NCBI GenBank assembly: GCA_944474755.1
Contig: OX104113.1
Coordinates: forward strand, 72,725,600-72,789,599
Reading direction: 5' to 3'
Length of the DNA stretch: 64,000 bases
Source: Limnoperna fortunei
Taxonomy: Eukaryota; Mollusca; Bivalvia; Mytilida; Modiolidae
The stretch's first letter is position 1. Each line of letters starts with the position of its first letter. The notes under the pieces are model-generated. The model searched no databases and was not told the DNA's origin. It was given only the letters and a program-made list of their open reading frames with translations. Shown in pieces: positions 25,846-38,797 of the stretch. The position numbers were made by a program, and so were the translations under genes.

Positions 25846-27039
25846 TCGCTAATACATGTAGGTTAAGCAGTTACACTAATGTATATATCATAATACTTAT
25901 ATATATCCACTGATAAGCTATATTTCTTCTATTGTTGAACACAAAACAATCCCTGGTGCAAACAAATCCACAAGCAAGTAAAAAGTTTAGATAAATTAAA
26001 AATGGCACCAGAGCCAGTAGTTACCATTTGGAAATATTAAGATTCTGTGATTTTTTAAGTATAGGCCATATCCAATTGCACCTAACAATGTTAATAAACT
26101 TTTTGTAAAGAAATATTATGAGGGAATCCTTAACATTTTTCATCAGAACACAAGAGCCGTAAATGTGCAATACTCAAACATTTATCAGAAACAAATTATT
26201 GAAAACTGAAAAAGTTCATACCAATCAAATAAATCTGTCCTTTCCAATGTATATCCATTTTCAAGCATTCTAAATTATGAACTTTCAGTAACTTGCATGA
26301 TAGCAAGACAATAAGTCTGAGTTTGGGAGCGGATCCAAGGCATGTCAAATATGAAACTTTGGCAGATGAGTGAATACTTTCATTAAAATTCTACATTCTT
26401 CCACATAAACTGCGGGCATATACCCACTACATTGTGAAAGAGACAATTACATGTAATTTTAAATGAAATATTTGATAAAATTATATGAAATATTAATATT
26501 ATTATCATCAAAGTGATAGTTCAAAAATATAATGCAACACGTAAGATTGCAGATGCAAGGAAAAGCATGTTGTATCAATTGAGAATCATATACACTGAAC
26601 TACAATTAGTGTGTTACTTGTCATGATCAGGTCTCGAGATCATTAAAACTGGGTGCCATTTTACATGTGCAGCTTAATCAATACAGTGCATTGTATAGTT
26701 AAGAATCCATGATGTGGTTGTGGAAATATATATAACTTAGGTTTTTGTGTCCAGTAATAACAATAATAATTTACACATAAACTAATCTAACTCTGACCAG
26801 TGGAAGAAATTATTATCCCCAGCTTGTAACACTACTTGCTACCCGTCTGTAAAAATCCCATGCCCCAGCTGCGTTGCCAACTTCCCAGGGTGTATAGACA
26901 AAACAGAATAAAAACTCGTTAATCCTGCTAAGTCTGAGATGACATCGCACATTTAGCTTATTTCTGACAACATAATTACCTATTTTCAGCCTTTAACAAT
27001 TGTTAACTGGGGGAAAATTCATTACCTACAATATAACCA

Positions 27040-28025
27040 AGGTGTATAAAAATTGTACCACCTGAAAGTACTTCTATTAACGCTCAGACTGAATAGAAGT
27101 ACAGTAGTCCCCCTCTTATACGATCCCTTCGCCAGCGACCACCCGCTTTATCCGGCCAAAACCCTGATGCATCAAGTGTTTCTAACGTAAAATCACCTCT
27201 CGCGAACGACCACCCCTCAAACGCGACCAGCGACCGCATTTTTTTGACACAACAACGTAAATTCCCCTCACGAACGACCATTTTCACTGACCGGATGTTT
27301 ATTTTGGAAGTCTTGAATAGGACCAGATTTGGTTTTATTATCATAAACCAGTTTGGAAACAGTTCAACAACCGGTAAACAAAATGTCGAAATCGTGTAAA
27401 AGAAAGGTTTTTAAGCAACATTAAAAGGGAAAACAAGTAGGATACTGTAGATCAGTTTGATTTCGGCATTATGGAAATTGAGTTTATTACAAGAAGACTG
27501 AAATATTCAACAAGGAGATAATAGTACAATGTACCAACATAATCATAAATCAAAATTTACTACAAACGATGTCAAAAACTTGGGAAACTGGAAACAGTGA
27601 AAAACCTGGATTTTTCCAAATTAGACGGAACCTTAATAAACTATGAAGTGGAACCTGGGCAGTCAATACAAGTGATAAAAACAATGATAATGCAGATGAA
27701 ACAGGAACAGAAACATTCGCTGTTAAGAAGGCTTGGAATTGTTATATCATGGTTACACATTTACCAGATAAATACTGCATGAATTCTTTTTATTTTTATT
27801 TTACTGAATAATAAAATACAAATACTTATTTTGTGTGATTCTTGATCATTTCAAAGCTTTTGCTGCTAATCAACCGACCAAGCTCTATAAACCTGTATAA
27901 ATTGTATCCCCTCAAGAAAGACCACCCCCATTATAAGACCACTTTCATGACTCTGATGGGGTGGTCTTATAAGAGGGGGACAACTGTACTTTCAGGTGGT
28001 ACTATTTTCATACACCTGGGTAATC
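27040..28025. repeat. Outer inverted repeat flanking the pogo-like element
   Basis: Outside the TA duplications, AGGTGTATAAAAATTGTACC then ACCTGAAAGTAC on the left is mirrored by GTACTTTCAGGTGGTAC and TTTTCATACACCT on the right. The left side also has an extra short hairpin (GTACTTCTATT..AATAGAAGTAC, 27068-27101). Confidence 0.65.
27102..27986. mobile_element. Internally deleted pogo/Tigger-like element, TA TSD
   Basis: The ends CAGTAGTCCCCCTCTTATA and TATAAGAGGGGGACAACTG are inverted, and each is flanked by TA (27100-27101, 27987-27988), as in pogo/Tigger elements. CGACCACC-like motifs recur near the ends. At 27382 an ATG opens MSKSCKRKV then a stop after a few codons; this resembles the start of Tigger transposases. 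No DDE region remains, so it is a non-autonomous derivative of 885 bp. Confidence 0.75.
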
Positions 28026-28104
28026 TGCTGAAAAAAAAAATGTTTTACTGTTCACCATTCTGGCTTATTCTTATATTTATAAATCTATTTTCTTGGCTGG
28101 TTGA

Positions 28105-28390
28105 ATAGTTTAACTAAACTGACTCAAACCTTAACTGCTAATCTTGTTCTTAAATCAATGTATTTCCCAATAAACTCAACCTGCTGATTCCCAACTAACA
28201 TGCCAATCTTGTTCTTAAAATCAAAACTTGTTCTTTAATTTTTTCACCAACTCAATCAACCTGCCAATCTGGTTCTTACATGTACATCAATGTGCTTCCT
28301 CAATCAATCAAACCACCAATCTTTTTTCTAATACAATTTATTTTCCAACCCAATCAAACTGCTGATGTTGATCTAAAATAGATCCAATAC
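28105..28390. repeat. Degenerate 60-65-bp tandem repeat
   Basis: Four to five units around CCAATCTTGTTCTTA, TTTCCCAATAAACTCAACCT and CTGCCAATC recur with many substitutions. Confidence 0.6.
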
Positions 28391-31300
28391 CCTTTTCTAT
28401 GTCTTTTTCTCATATTTCTCTAAATGACATTGTAGAGTTAGATACCTTTTTCCTAGTAAAGCATGTCTGCCAACACTTGTGCAGTTTTTTCATTGCTGAC
28501 TCATATTATTTCTAACCAGATAAGGCTTCATTAATTCATATTTGAATAAACTTTCATTTGTCCATAACATGAAGACTGCATTGATTTTGCTCTCAAAATT
28601 TTAATGATTTTTCTGTGTAATTGCTATCATATTTCTTTGTTGGTTGATTAAGAATTACTGGAAACTATGTAAACTGGTCTTATTACCTTTTTCAAGACAA
28701 TAAAGTGTATTTACCACTAACAATGGCAAAGGTTATGCCATTTTCTGTAGCATTAATTGATCTTTAGAATTCTCCAGACTACTGTACTAATACAGTGGCA
28801 GAATATGAGGGCATGTACAGATTTCATGTTTTTTAATAGTTTCATTGTAAAAACTCAACACAAATTTAGAAATCAAGCTATGGCCATGTTTTTATATTAA
28901 ATGTTATATTTAAGTCATTCTTATAACTACACATCAAGTCAATGTACATGTAATAACCTTACATGTTCTTAAGAACATATAGAACTTAATTTAAATCCTA
29001 AGTAATCAAACAGAATAAAGTCAATTAATCACAACACCCCCTCTAATTCCTGGGAATTTTCTGATCGGAATTCTTTTTAAAGTATCCTTGCCCCTACCAT
29101 AATCCTTTGCAAATGTCAAAGAAGTGTTTGTTGTGGTAGGCTTTCGTTATCACAGAAACACTCCAGTATGGTAAGCTGTGAGTTGGTTATTTGTGCCACA
29201 CAGACAGTTTTTCACAATAATTGTAATCATACATGAGAGTCATGCAAGTAATGTTATTGCATGTATTAAATATATGTTAAAGCTGACCATGTTTTAAGGG
29301 CATATTATAACCTTTTTGCTACATGCTACACTAAAAATCATCCAGAAGTCTACGTTTTCCCAACCTAAATTTGAAAACTGGGTAACTTTTTGTTTCTTTT
29401 TAAAAAAAACACCTTTTGGTAGTATAACATTAAAATATAATTTTAAAAAAAATCAAAAACCCTACACAAATTTCAGGTATTATCCAATTAGGTGTGTCAG
29501 TTCAGTAACAGAAACAGCTAACAATAACTTTTGAAAGGCAGGAAAACAATTGAGAAACTGTTTGAAATGCTCATGACCATACAATCAGAAAAGCAGCAGG
29601 GTCTAAAACAAGGGATTAAGTACTGTAAAGGTTCAGTATTCAGCTACAGTACTAAAATGTTCTGCTCTGAAAGGAATCAAATTGACAGAAATTAAACAAA
29701 AACATGAATGAACATTTATTATCTAACATCATACAATCTTCGGTCTTCAAATCCTATTAAAATTGGATTATACCTAAAAGACAGAAATCTTCAAATTGTC
29801 CTATCTTTTTAACAATCTATTTTATACATTAAGTAATCAGTGCTTCCATTCTTTTCACTATTCACAAAGAGAATCGATTTCTTTTTCACACAAAACATTT
29901 TCTAATCAGATGACTTAAATCTCAATGATTTTTGCTGATGTCTTTATTAGGAACGGAATACAGGATTCAGGAAAGGAGAGGCCCTCCTACATTTTTTCTT
30001 ATATATCAACAGTGTCTTTCAATGCTGTGCATGGCTTTATAGTGATTATTTTCCCACACACAATTAAACAATATTTATTATTTTCTCAATAAATTAATCA
30101 ATTATTTACACTTGATAGGCCCTTAAAAAATCATCAATAACTGATTACAGATATGATACACCTGAATTTCTAGAAATATAGTCTGGCATTTACGAAGACA
30201 AAAATCTTTATTAAGCATTGGATATCCTGTAGGGAATTTAATGGATATACGGCTAAGGACTTGTATAAAGTTTGCAATCAAACACCTCTCTATTTTTTTC
30301 TAAAACTTCCTCAATCAGAAATAAAAATGTAATCTTGTGTTAGAAGACAAATTAAATAAAAAAAATAAAACAGAAGTCCAATAGACATCTTGGATAGAAA
30401 CAGTTTTAAAATGAGATTAGTACAGGAAGCTGAATGTTCGACTTATTATTTATTACAGGTAACTTTATCATTTCCACCTGATGCATTAGGTGTCCAAAAA
30501 AAAAATATACAGGAAACTTTAATTTAATACTTTCTAAAGTACAAGTACATGTGCACTTTTAATCTGATTATTGTGAAAACAGACTTCATATAACAAACTT
30601 GTCTGTGAAAATGTTATAAAGCAGTCTTTAGAAAATGCCAGTATGTGTGTGGTTTAGTAGTTAGGGAAAACCAGAAAACATGAAAAAAGGTGTTTCATTA
30701 CTTTGCTTCTCAATACTGTTGTAGACAAATTGACCTGAACCAGTTTACAAATACTTGAAGATCAACAATTAACAATCCATGAGAAAGCAGACACAGGCAT
30801 TTCTTTGCTTTTAATACATGCAGTACTTTAAAACATATACCTCACAGTGTAAAGGATAGGACATCAAACTTTTGATAGTTTCTGTCAGTTTCAGTGTCTG
30901 CTTGAAACCTGTTGTATCAATAGCTTTACTTTTTACAGACCTGAATGAAACTTTGACAGAAACTAGTGTAAAAAACATTTGTTAAAAATTGGCAATAGAA
31001 AAAAGATAAATTTAAATATATAAGAAGTGTGTGTTTAAATTAAGCTTTATCATAAATTACCATATCATAACAGACATACATGTATTTAATATGCTAATGA
31101 GACATGCAATAAATAAAAATAGAAAAAAAATAATGCCAAGGGCAACCCAAGAACACACCTAGCTGCAATACAAAGGTAATAATTCATCATGGAGAACAGC
31201 ACAATTTTATATATATATGGGTAATAACTAGAATAGTGTTCAAAGGACAAGGTAGGATAACCTACTGTCACTGGCCCCCTATTTTCGCTAAAAATGAAAT

Positions 31301-31476
31301 GACTACAATCTGTAGATCATAATGTTTTTTCAAAGGTACATTATCCCTTCTTACAGAAAATCAATATAACTTTCTTTTCTTATCGTGTAAAATTATTATA
31401 TGCACCTTACTAAAATAGGCCAATTGTAGTGGCCTGTGGAAATCGGTACGTTTTCGTTATTTCGAACACCATTTTA

Positions 31477-31583
31477 AATATGAGCGGACGCGTGTACCAC
31501 GAAGATATTTGACTGTATTATTTGTTGCAAAAACAGTGTTTAATATTTAAAATATATTTGTGGTACACGCGTCCGCTCATATT
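31477..31583. repeat. 24-bp perfect inverted repeat, CpG-rich
   Basis: Arms AATATGAGCGGACGCGTGTA plus CCAC at 31477-31500 and the exact complement at 31560-31583, with a 59-bp AT-rich spacer. Confidence 0.9.
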
Positions 31584-31984
31584 AAAAAATTAATATTTTG
31601 TACCCAAATTCGCGTGATTTTTGTATTGTTCAGCATAGTATGTAAGCCTACAACCGGACCGGACTTGCATTTCCGAATCTGCATATACATCCATTTATGC
31701 TGGTAATTGTTAAACATTGTTGACAATTAACTTAGATAGAAATGTGTATAAAAATCAATATAGGGATAAATTAAGTAAATATTTTAATATTTAACAATTT
31801 AAACGTTTAACAGTGATGAAACAGCTAAATTTTGATAATGAAATACATCTATCAGGCATTGATATAATTTCTATTCCAGATTGATTATTTAAGTCTTGAA
31901 AGATCGTGTCTTTCAAAGCGTAGCTTTTTTAATCATATTTAAAGAGGCAAAGCTGTGAAAAATTAAGTTGCAGACTTAATCGTC

Positions 31985-33115
31985 CGGAAATGGAATATTT
32001 AAAGAACGCAATTAGTTCACAGATTGAAATAAATCAAATTACCACAATAATATTTAGAGAATGTGGAAGATACGTATAATATGCCCGGAATCACCGGACT
32101 GACAAACATCAGAGAAAGTTAGAAGTAATGTAAAGAATTTTCGCTTTGTTTAACTGGTTTGAATACACACGCGTAAAAACAAAATGAAAAGACTGTTCCA
32201 GACATTTTTATTCATGAAAAAATTTTCAGAGATAACACCTTAATATGTCTAAATAGATGTTAAAGTTACACCTTTTTAATTTTTTTTACGTAATAATTAT
32301 AAATGGTATAAAAACTGGTGTAATCTATCATCAAATATATCACGTCAGCAATTTGACGCATAAATAGGTCTTATTTTCGTAAGAAAACGTTTGAGCATAT
32401 ATGGCGTAATAGGTTAGCTCGCAGATTATACGCATTATAGATCGTGAAACGCTGGTTCGAGTCCCGACGTTTTTCTTTTTTGTTGTTTTTTTAAGTCTAC
32501 TTTCATTTGTCACATGTTTAAGAAAGTTTGTATGATAAATGATAGTGAAGTGTCCAAAAATAGAATATTTTAAAGAACACAATTCGTACGTAAAGGTTGA
32601 AAAAATTATGTGTCTAAACTAATACCGAAAGTGACGAAACGTATGACATGCGCGAAACACACGTTCCGACGAAGTAAACGTAAAGAATTTAAAAGAAGTT
32701 AATTTTGTTTCGTTTGTATTCACTCGAACAACAAACTGATAAGACTGTTCTAGAAGTCATTTTTATTGAAGTAAAACATCTTCAGCGATCACATCTCGAT
32801 ATGTCTCAATAAATGTTAATTTACACCATTATTTTTTATACGCAATAATTAAAGATGTTATAAAAACTACTATATTAACAAATATATAACGTCTGCAAAA
32901 TGACAGTGCTGTAGGTAGCAGAGGATTCTCGGACTAGGAGTACACGTGCAATCAGTGCACCCTTTTGTTTACGACCTTGTATGACGCATAAATAAGTTGC
33001 TTTTGAATGAAAATGTCTGTGTGTATGTGGTGTTTTTGCTTAACCCGTAGCTTGTGAATATTATACACTGCGAATCGATGGTTCGAATCCCGATGGTCTA
33101 TGTTTATTTTCTATT
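31985..33115 (+). repeat. Diverged tandem pair of about 570-620 bp, each ending in a tRNA-like module
   Basis: Unit 1 (about 31985-32550) and unit 2 (about 32555-33115) match in order: GAATATTTAAAGAACGCAAT, TGTAAAGAATTT, AAGACTGTTC.AGA, TCATTTTTATT, CATCT..ATATGTCT.AATA, GACGCATAAATA. Near the end each has a perfect Pol III B-box consensus: GGTTCGAGTCC (32454-32464) and GGTTCGAATCC (33080-33090). Unit 1 has a poor A-box-like TAGCTCGCAG 30 bp upstream. Acceptor and T stems do not pair well, so these are tRNA-like heads, not tRNA genes. Confidence 0.65.
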
Positions 33116-33208
33116 TTGTTTGCTTTTATTAACAGGAAACGTTTTAAACATATATTGGTGTAACAACATCGAATGTCAGCGCGAGCATATTCTTTAACCT
33201 TGTAAAAG

Positions 33209-33322
33209 TCATCGTCGGAAACCCACGTCAGGTCGCGTTCTTGCTTTGGTAGCAAAGCGAGAACGCGACCGGCAAGTGGTAGCACAGCGAGAACGCGACC
33301 GGATGTGGGTTTCCGACGATGT
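33209..33322. repeat. Foldback palindrome with GCGAG-rich loop, C
   Basis: Left arm CATCGTCGGAAACCCACGTC with AGGTCGCGTTCT is mirrored on the right. The loop contains two direct copies of AGCGAGAACGCGACCGG (33257-33273 and 33287-33303). Confidence 0.85.
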
Positions 33323-33335
33323 GTAAAAGTAGATA

Positions 33336-33742
33336 AGGGACCGGTCAATATTAATTGGGGGGTTGGGACCGGTGCATTTCAAATTATCAGGTGTAAAAAG
33401 GGCTATGTCCTATCTCCCTAAAATACAAAAAGTTGCCGTCCTACATCAGAAGTGTTATAAAAATGTGTGTCCTATCTAGTGAATAATTTTATGGTTACAA
33501 TTCAGTATTTATGTTTGTTAAACAAGTTGTGCGATTACAGTATGTTGGTTTTGAATTAAAACGTCAGAAAAAGTAGTTTTTTCATTGATGATATTGTTAT
33601 GAAAAAAAACTAGCTGTCCTATCAGTATCAGTGCTGAAAATAACAAAATTTGGAGTCCCATATATATGGCAGCATAAAAAAGTATGTTCCCTATTGCATT
33701 TTGCACCGGTCCCACCACCCCAAAGAATATTAACCGGTCCCT
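33336..33742. mobile_element. 407-bp MITE with about 43-bp TIRs (AGGGACCGGT)
   Basis: The left end AGGGACCGGTCAATATTAAT followed by GGGGGGTTGGGACCGGTGCA is mirrored with a few differences by the right end, whose complement starts AGGGACCGGTTAATATTC. Each end contains GGGACCGGT twice. A diverged second copy is at 61139-61530. Superfamily unknown; the target duplication is not clear. Confidence 0.8.
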
Positions 33743-33850
33743 AAATAAATATCATAACATGTGATAAAATAATAATTTACATGATAACGAGGGATATTTG
33801 TGTCATAAATGAAAAAAAAAAATTTTTATTTTCTACTTTATACTGTAAAA

Positions 33851-34920
33851 TACGGAAGCCCGTTAGTGCCATGTTGTGTTTTATTTTTAAGTCGTTATAA
33901 CGACTTACTTAGTCGTTATAACAACTTACTTACTCGTTATAACGACTTAGCTTACTTGTTATAACGATGAAGCTTACTCGTTATAACGACTAAGCTTACT
34001 CGTTATAACGACTAAGCTTACTCGTTATAACGACTTAGTTACTCGTTATAACGACTTAGCTTACTTGTTATAACGACTTAGTATCTCGTTAAAAGAGACG
34101 GTCGTGTTTGTGAATTTTGTGATATGCAAGGTATTGGTGATGAATTTCACTATTTGTTTGAAAGTAAATTTTCTCTATGGAAAGAAATCGATTGTTACCA
34201 AAAGATTCATTTAAACATACAAATACTCTGAAATTTATTGACTTGTCAACTCTAATGATTTTAAAACAAAAGTGAATGTTGCTATAATCTCTATAATATC
34301 TGTGGTAAATTAATAGAATCAATGACCTATGATCTACATAATCAGTATTGCTTTCCTAATTTAATGCTTGTGTATTATTATTTATTTACCAATTTTGATG
34401 TTACATTTAAGTTGTCATTTGATTACTTTATATTATGTTAATATTTGTATTCAAAATACCGCAGTTGGGGTCATTGAAAATAAAAAGTTCAAGTTCAAGT
34501 GCCATATTAGTAGTTATAACGAAATAATAAGTCGTTATAACGAGTAAGGTTAGTCGTTATAACCATTAAGCTTAGTCGTTATAACGAGTAACTAAGTCGT
34601 TATAAAGAGTAAGCTAAGTCGTTATAACGAGTAAGATAAGTCGTTATAACGAGTTACTTAGTCGTTATAACGAGTAACTAAGTCGTTATAACGAGTAAGC
34701 TAAGTTGTTATAACGAGTAAGCTAAGTCGTTATAACCAGTAAGCTTAGTCGTTATAACGAGTTACTTACGAGTAACTAAGTCGTTATAACGAGTAAGCTA
34801 AGTCGTTATAACGAGTAAGCTTAGTTGTTATAACCAGTAAGCTAAGTCGTTATAACGAGTAAGTAAGTCGTTATAACGACTTAAAAATAAAACACAACAT
34901 GGCACTAACGGGCTTCCGTA
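33851..34920. mobile_element. 1,070-bp TIR element with minisatellite arms and 6-bp TSD
   Basis: The ends TACGGAAGCCCGTTAGTGCC through TTTTTAAGTCGTTATAACGA are exact inverted repeats for about 60 bp. They are followed on both sides by arrays of a roughly 22-bp unit, GTCGTTATAACGAGTAAGCT, in opposite orientations (33890-34085 and 34505-34885). GTAAAA flanks both ends (33845-33850, 34921-34926). The unit itself contains the palindrome CGTTATAACG. The centre holds a LINE fragment. Confidence 0.85.
34085..34500 (+). mobile_element. 5'-truncated LINE 3' end
   Basis: From about 34098 one frame reads DGRVCEFCDMQGIGDEFHYL then FESKFSLWKE, the Cys-rich segment typical of the C-terminus of several animal non-LTR reverse transcriptase proteins. 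A +1 shift then gives NTLKFIDLSTLMILKQK and a stop. The 3' end is AATAAAAAGTTCAAGTTCAAGT, a short repeated tail as in Jockey/L2/CR1-like LINEs. It interrupts the two minisatellite arms of the 33851 element, so it probably inserted there after the element formed. Confidence 0.7.
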
Positions 34921-37900
34921 GTAAAATTATTTGCCCGTTAAGTTAAACGTTAGCATTTTTTTTACTCGTGCTTGTTTTTTTGGCAGTTAACATCAAGGAA
35001 ACCACGTGAGATAATCTTTTATGGATAGCATAAACTATCGTAATACATATGTGAATATTTAATACTTTTTAATTAAACACAACGTTTTGGATCTATATAA
35101 TTTTCTCCTAACCATGCAAAAAAGATACAATAATTTCAGTACTTTGTACTGCTACTGTGGCGATCGTATTTCAAGTTAATTAGCTACAGGATTTACTTAA
35201 TACAAATTAGATTTAAATATTGGTTTTTGCAAAAATAGATATTTTGTTCGCTATTATATAATTGTTTAACAGTGTGTCTTACCAATAAGGTCACACCAAA
35301 AATAATTTGTTTGACTTGACGGGATGCAGAACACCATCCTCCGTTTTTTTTTTTTTGGAAATCTCAGAATAGATATTACACTGATGGTAAAATTAACATT
35401 AATATCTTTCATTATTAACTCATAATTTCAATAAAATTATTAAATACTACGACAGACTTATAACCTTAATATCAAATCTCCTTATTATTTTTGTTTAAAC
35501 ACAAAGTTTTTGATACAACGAGTTCGGTATAGGCAAACATAATGAAAATTCAATCTTAACAAGGGAGGTAATTCTGACAAATCTATATTTTTATTACTTG
35601 TTTAACAGTTTTTTATCAACAGAAAAAAAACTTTTAACCCAGACAGCCCTTATTTAAAATCACCTTCTGTCTGTATCTTCTATCAATTTGTATATTGTGA
35701 TAAAATTTGACGAAGAAATAGTGATTACCAAGTTTTGGTTTAAAAGCTTGTAATTCTCAAAAGCAAAGATTTTTGCATGAGAAAAGCATTCTTTTTGCGA
35801 GATAAAGTTTTTCTATATTTATTTAAACTAGAACTTGCCTGCAACAGGTATCTATACATCTTGTGTTAACATTTGGTGAATATTTGATGAGCAGAACAGA
35901 AGTTAATTTACTGAAACCATCTTCAAATTAAAGCTGAATTGAAAATATCCTATAGATTTGGCAAGCATGGAAGCACGTGAAGTGTATCGCGCATGCGCAT
36001 GATAGCACCAAAATAAGACCATATTTTTAATGCTATGTCTGTATGCTCAAATTACTGCAAAGATGAGTCATTTTCAAGAGGGGGCCAAAAATGGCCCTTA
36101 CCCTACCTTGTCCTTTGGAACAGTAACCCATGCAAAACAGCAATATGACATAAGCATAAACAGCACTTAGTTACTAGCTGCGGAACGGTAGCTCTTTCCA
36201 TGGTCCCCAAATAACAAAATGTCAAAGGATATAAAGAACTACAGTTCCAAAGCTACATGTACTTTGGGAGAATGATGATTCATTGAAGCTATCTTTAAGA
36301 CATCTTTAACACCAACCCTAATTTACTAGCTTCTCCTTCCTTAGAACAAGCTTAGCCTATACTGAAACTACATGTACCAAGCACAAATAAACAAAAAAAA
36401 TAGACTTCAATAGTAGACTATAGAAATGAACATTTGTACTTCAGTTTTATTTCCCCCATGCTGATTATTGGAAAAATGTGAATACATGTAACAAAAGACA
36501 TGACTCTATTTCCAGACACACATTACTTTAATTATGTTTTTTTTTTTTTTAATACAATAAAATATTGTGTTATTTTAATGCATCATTTAGTGTGGTATGT
36601 AAAGAAAGAGACTATTTGGTCATTGATATTGTCTTCATATGTTTATTTGTTGTATAGCAACACTTGAAGTAACCATTGAAACATGGCCTAGTATCATCTA
36701 CAGTGACGTCAAATGTGTTTTATTTCCAGAAAGACAATTTGTCGCAGTTCATTATAACTATCGTCACTACTACACAGTAATCAATACCAAACAAGGCTGG
36801 AATATCAAAATCAGGATTAATCCACTCCTGCTGACAAAATTATCAATGAAAATTATGGCTTCTTCAAAACCACACCTGAAGAAATACTACTAATAGTAAA
36901 ATCAATATTCTACATTTTACACCATATAATAATACACTTGTTCAAAATATGTTGCTGATGAAATAGTTAGACTAGACAAGACTTCTCTATAAGTCTGGCT
37001 AAGGAATACAAATTGGTTGGCAGACACACAGCACTGGATATAATGATTTACAGTTGAATGAGACATTTTTCAATTTTAATTCAACAATATGCTGGTTGAA
37101 AGTTCTTAAGGAAGTATTGGATACCAGTATATAACCAGTTTAATTCCACAGGCCTATATAGTCATAATGCATGTAAATGTAGCAGCACAATTCAACTCAT
37201 TTGATAGCCAACAATTAGGACCAATTTTACATGAACTGTTCACTAGTTACATGCACATATAGACAACCAAAATAATTCTAAACAGATCTGTTGACTATTT
37301 AGTCCATAACAAATATAAAAGTGCCCGAAAGTTTTTCCATCCATCATTCTGGCTTCTGTGAACTAATTGTATTGTGAAACATGAATTCCCCATTAGTCTT
37401 GTTTTCACACTTAGTTTTAGCTATTGTTTTAAAACTCTCTTTTATAACATGATTATTAACATTACTTGTCACTCATTTGAGACATTGTGGGTTTAATACA
37501 TTTATCCATGGGATAGTCCTTTGTTGGTGATTTTTGTATCAACTAAACACTGGTTACATGTACTTTTATACAATGTAACAATAAAACCACACAAATTTTT
37601 GAAGAGCAACTTTTTCTAAAACCATAAATATCAATAGCCCTGCAATTAAATGAATCACACTATACATTAACTACTCTGTGACTTTCATACTTGTATTTTT
37701 ATATGATGCATATTGCAAACACATCACCCGTTATACAACTTCAGGTCAATTTGACAACTTTACAAAATTCAATCCACCAGTTGCAGGATTTGTAATATTC
37801 TCCATTTCTCATATTAACCAATGTATGTGGTGTATTAACAGCCCATTAGCAGTTACATTAAAAAGTTTGTTATCTGTTCTTATTCAACACCACAGAAAGT

Positions 37901-38797
37901 GATTGTTTTTAAAACTCATTGTACAGGTACAGCTTTGGACATTGATGGTTTGAAAATAATACAGAGTACCCATTATAAGCCTCTTAATCAAACATTTTTT
38001 ATACACCACTTAAGGTAGTTAAAGAAAGATCTAATATCATAAGGAAGTCTTTCAATACAGTGTAAAATAAAATAATGGTTCATAACAGAAGAACCTTAAA
38101 ATGGTGTTTCAAGTCAAGTTTAGGCTGAATACAGGTGCCTCTACAGCAGGTTTGACTGTACAATCGTATACAGGTATATCTGAATGAATCGTTAACACAT
38201 CAATGGCTTCTGAGACTTAATTCTACAGATGATCATGGAATCTTTTTTTCTTATTTTGACTTTCAATCCAACTTACCACAAAATTCACAACTATGATGAA
38301 CCTAAACACATATCATTTCTAAACTGTCTCTAAAACTGAATTTACTCATTGCTATAATGACATTCTTCTATTTTTCAGAACAGAAAATTTGTTTCCATGT
38401 GTATACAAAAAAGGATCAATCATTCAATGCCTATCCTTGGATCAAATATGTACACGTATGTTGGATTTCTGACGTCAGAAAAGGTGTGAAATTCTAATTA
38501 ACTGAATTATCAAATGAAAGATACAGGTACATGTATATATCCGAGCCTGTATCACTCACCTGAATTATAAAGGCAATGAAGATGGCATCTCCATGATATT
38601 AAACTATGTCCTTAATTTTCAATTTTCTTCTGGCATAAATCACACTATCTTTGTTGAGACCATCTAATGAATCTTGCTGTTTGGTTTCAACTTGTTCAAT
38701 AGTTTCAGATAAGAAGCTATTTTAACATTTTCCTTTAGGTTTCTACTTAGTATGTTAAATGAATTCCTTCAATTGTAGCCATCATGGATTTTTGATT

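Larger units (their letters stand above)
31225..36140. mobile_element. Composite island bounded by inverted GGACAAGGTAGG ends
   Basis: The left CAAAGGACAAGGTAGGATAA (31240) and a GGCCCCCT motif are mirrored at the right, where the complement reads CAAAGGACAAGGTAGGGTAA with GGCCCCCT (around 36060-36118). Outside, ATGGGTAA and GTT also mirror. The 4.9 kb between is richer in CpG motifs and packed with nested repeats (listed separately). No transposase frame was found and no clean target duplication is visible, so it could be one large element or two inverted copies of a small one. Confidence 0.45.

Noticed and set aside
32408..32475. A tRNA gene
   Set aside because: The B box is perfect, but acceptor, D and T stems do not pair and the A box is poor; called a tRNA-like module.
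33890..34885. A CRISPR-like array (regular 22-bp palindromic units)
   Set aside because: The units are contiguous without unique spacers, lie in a eukaryotic TIR element, and reverse orientation between arms.
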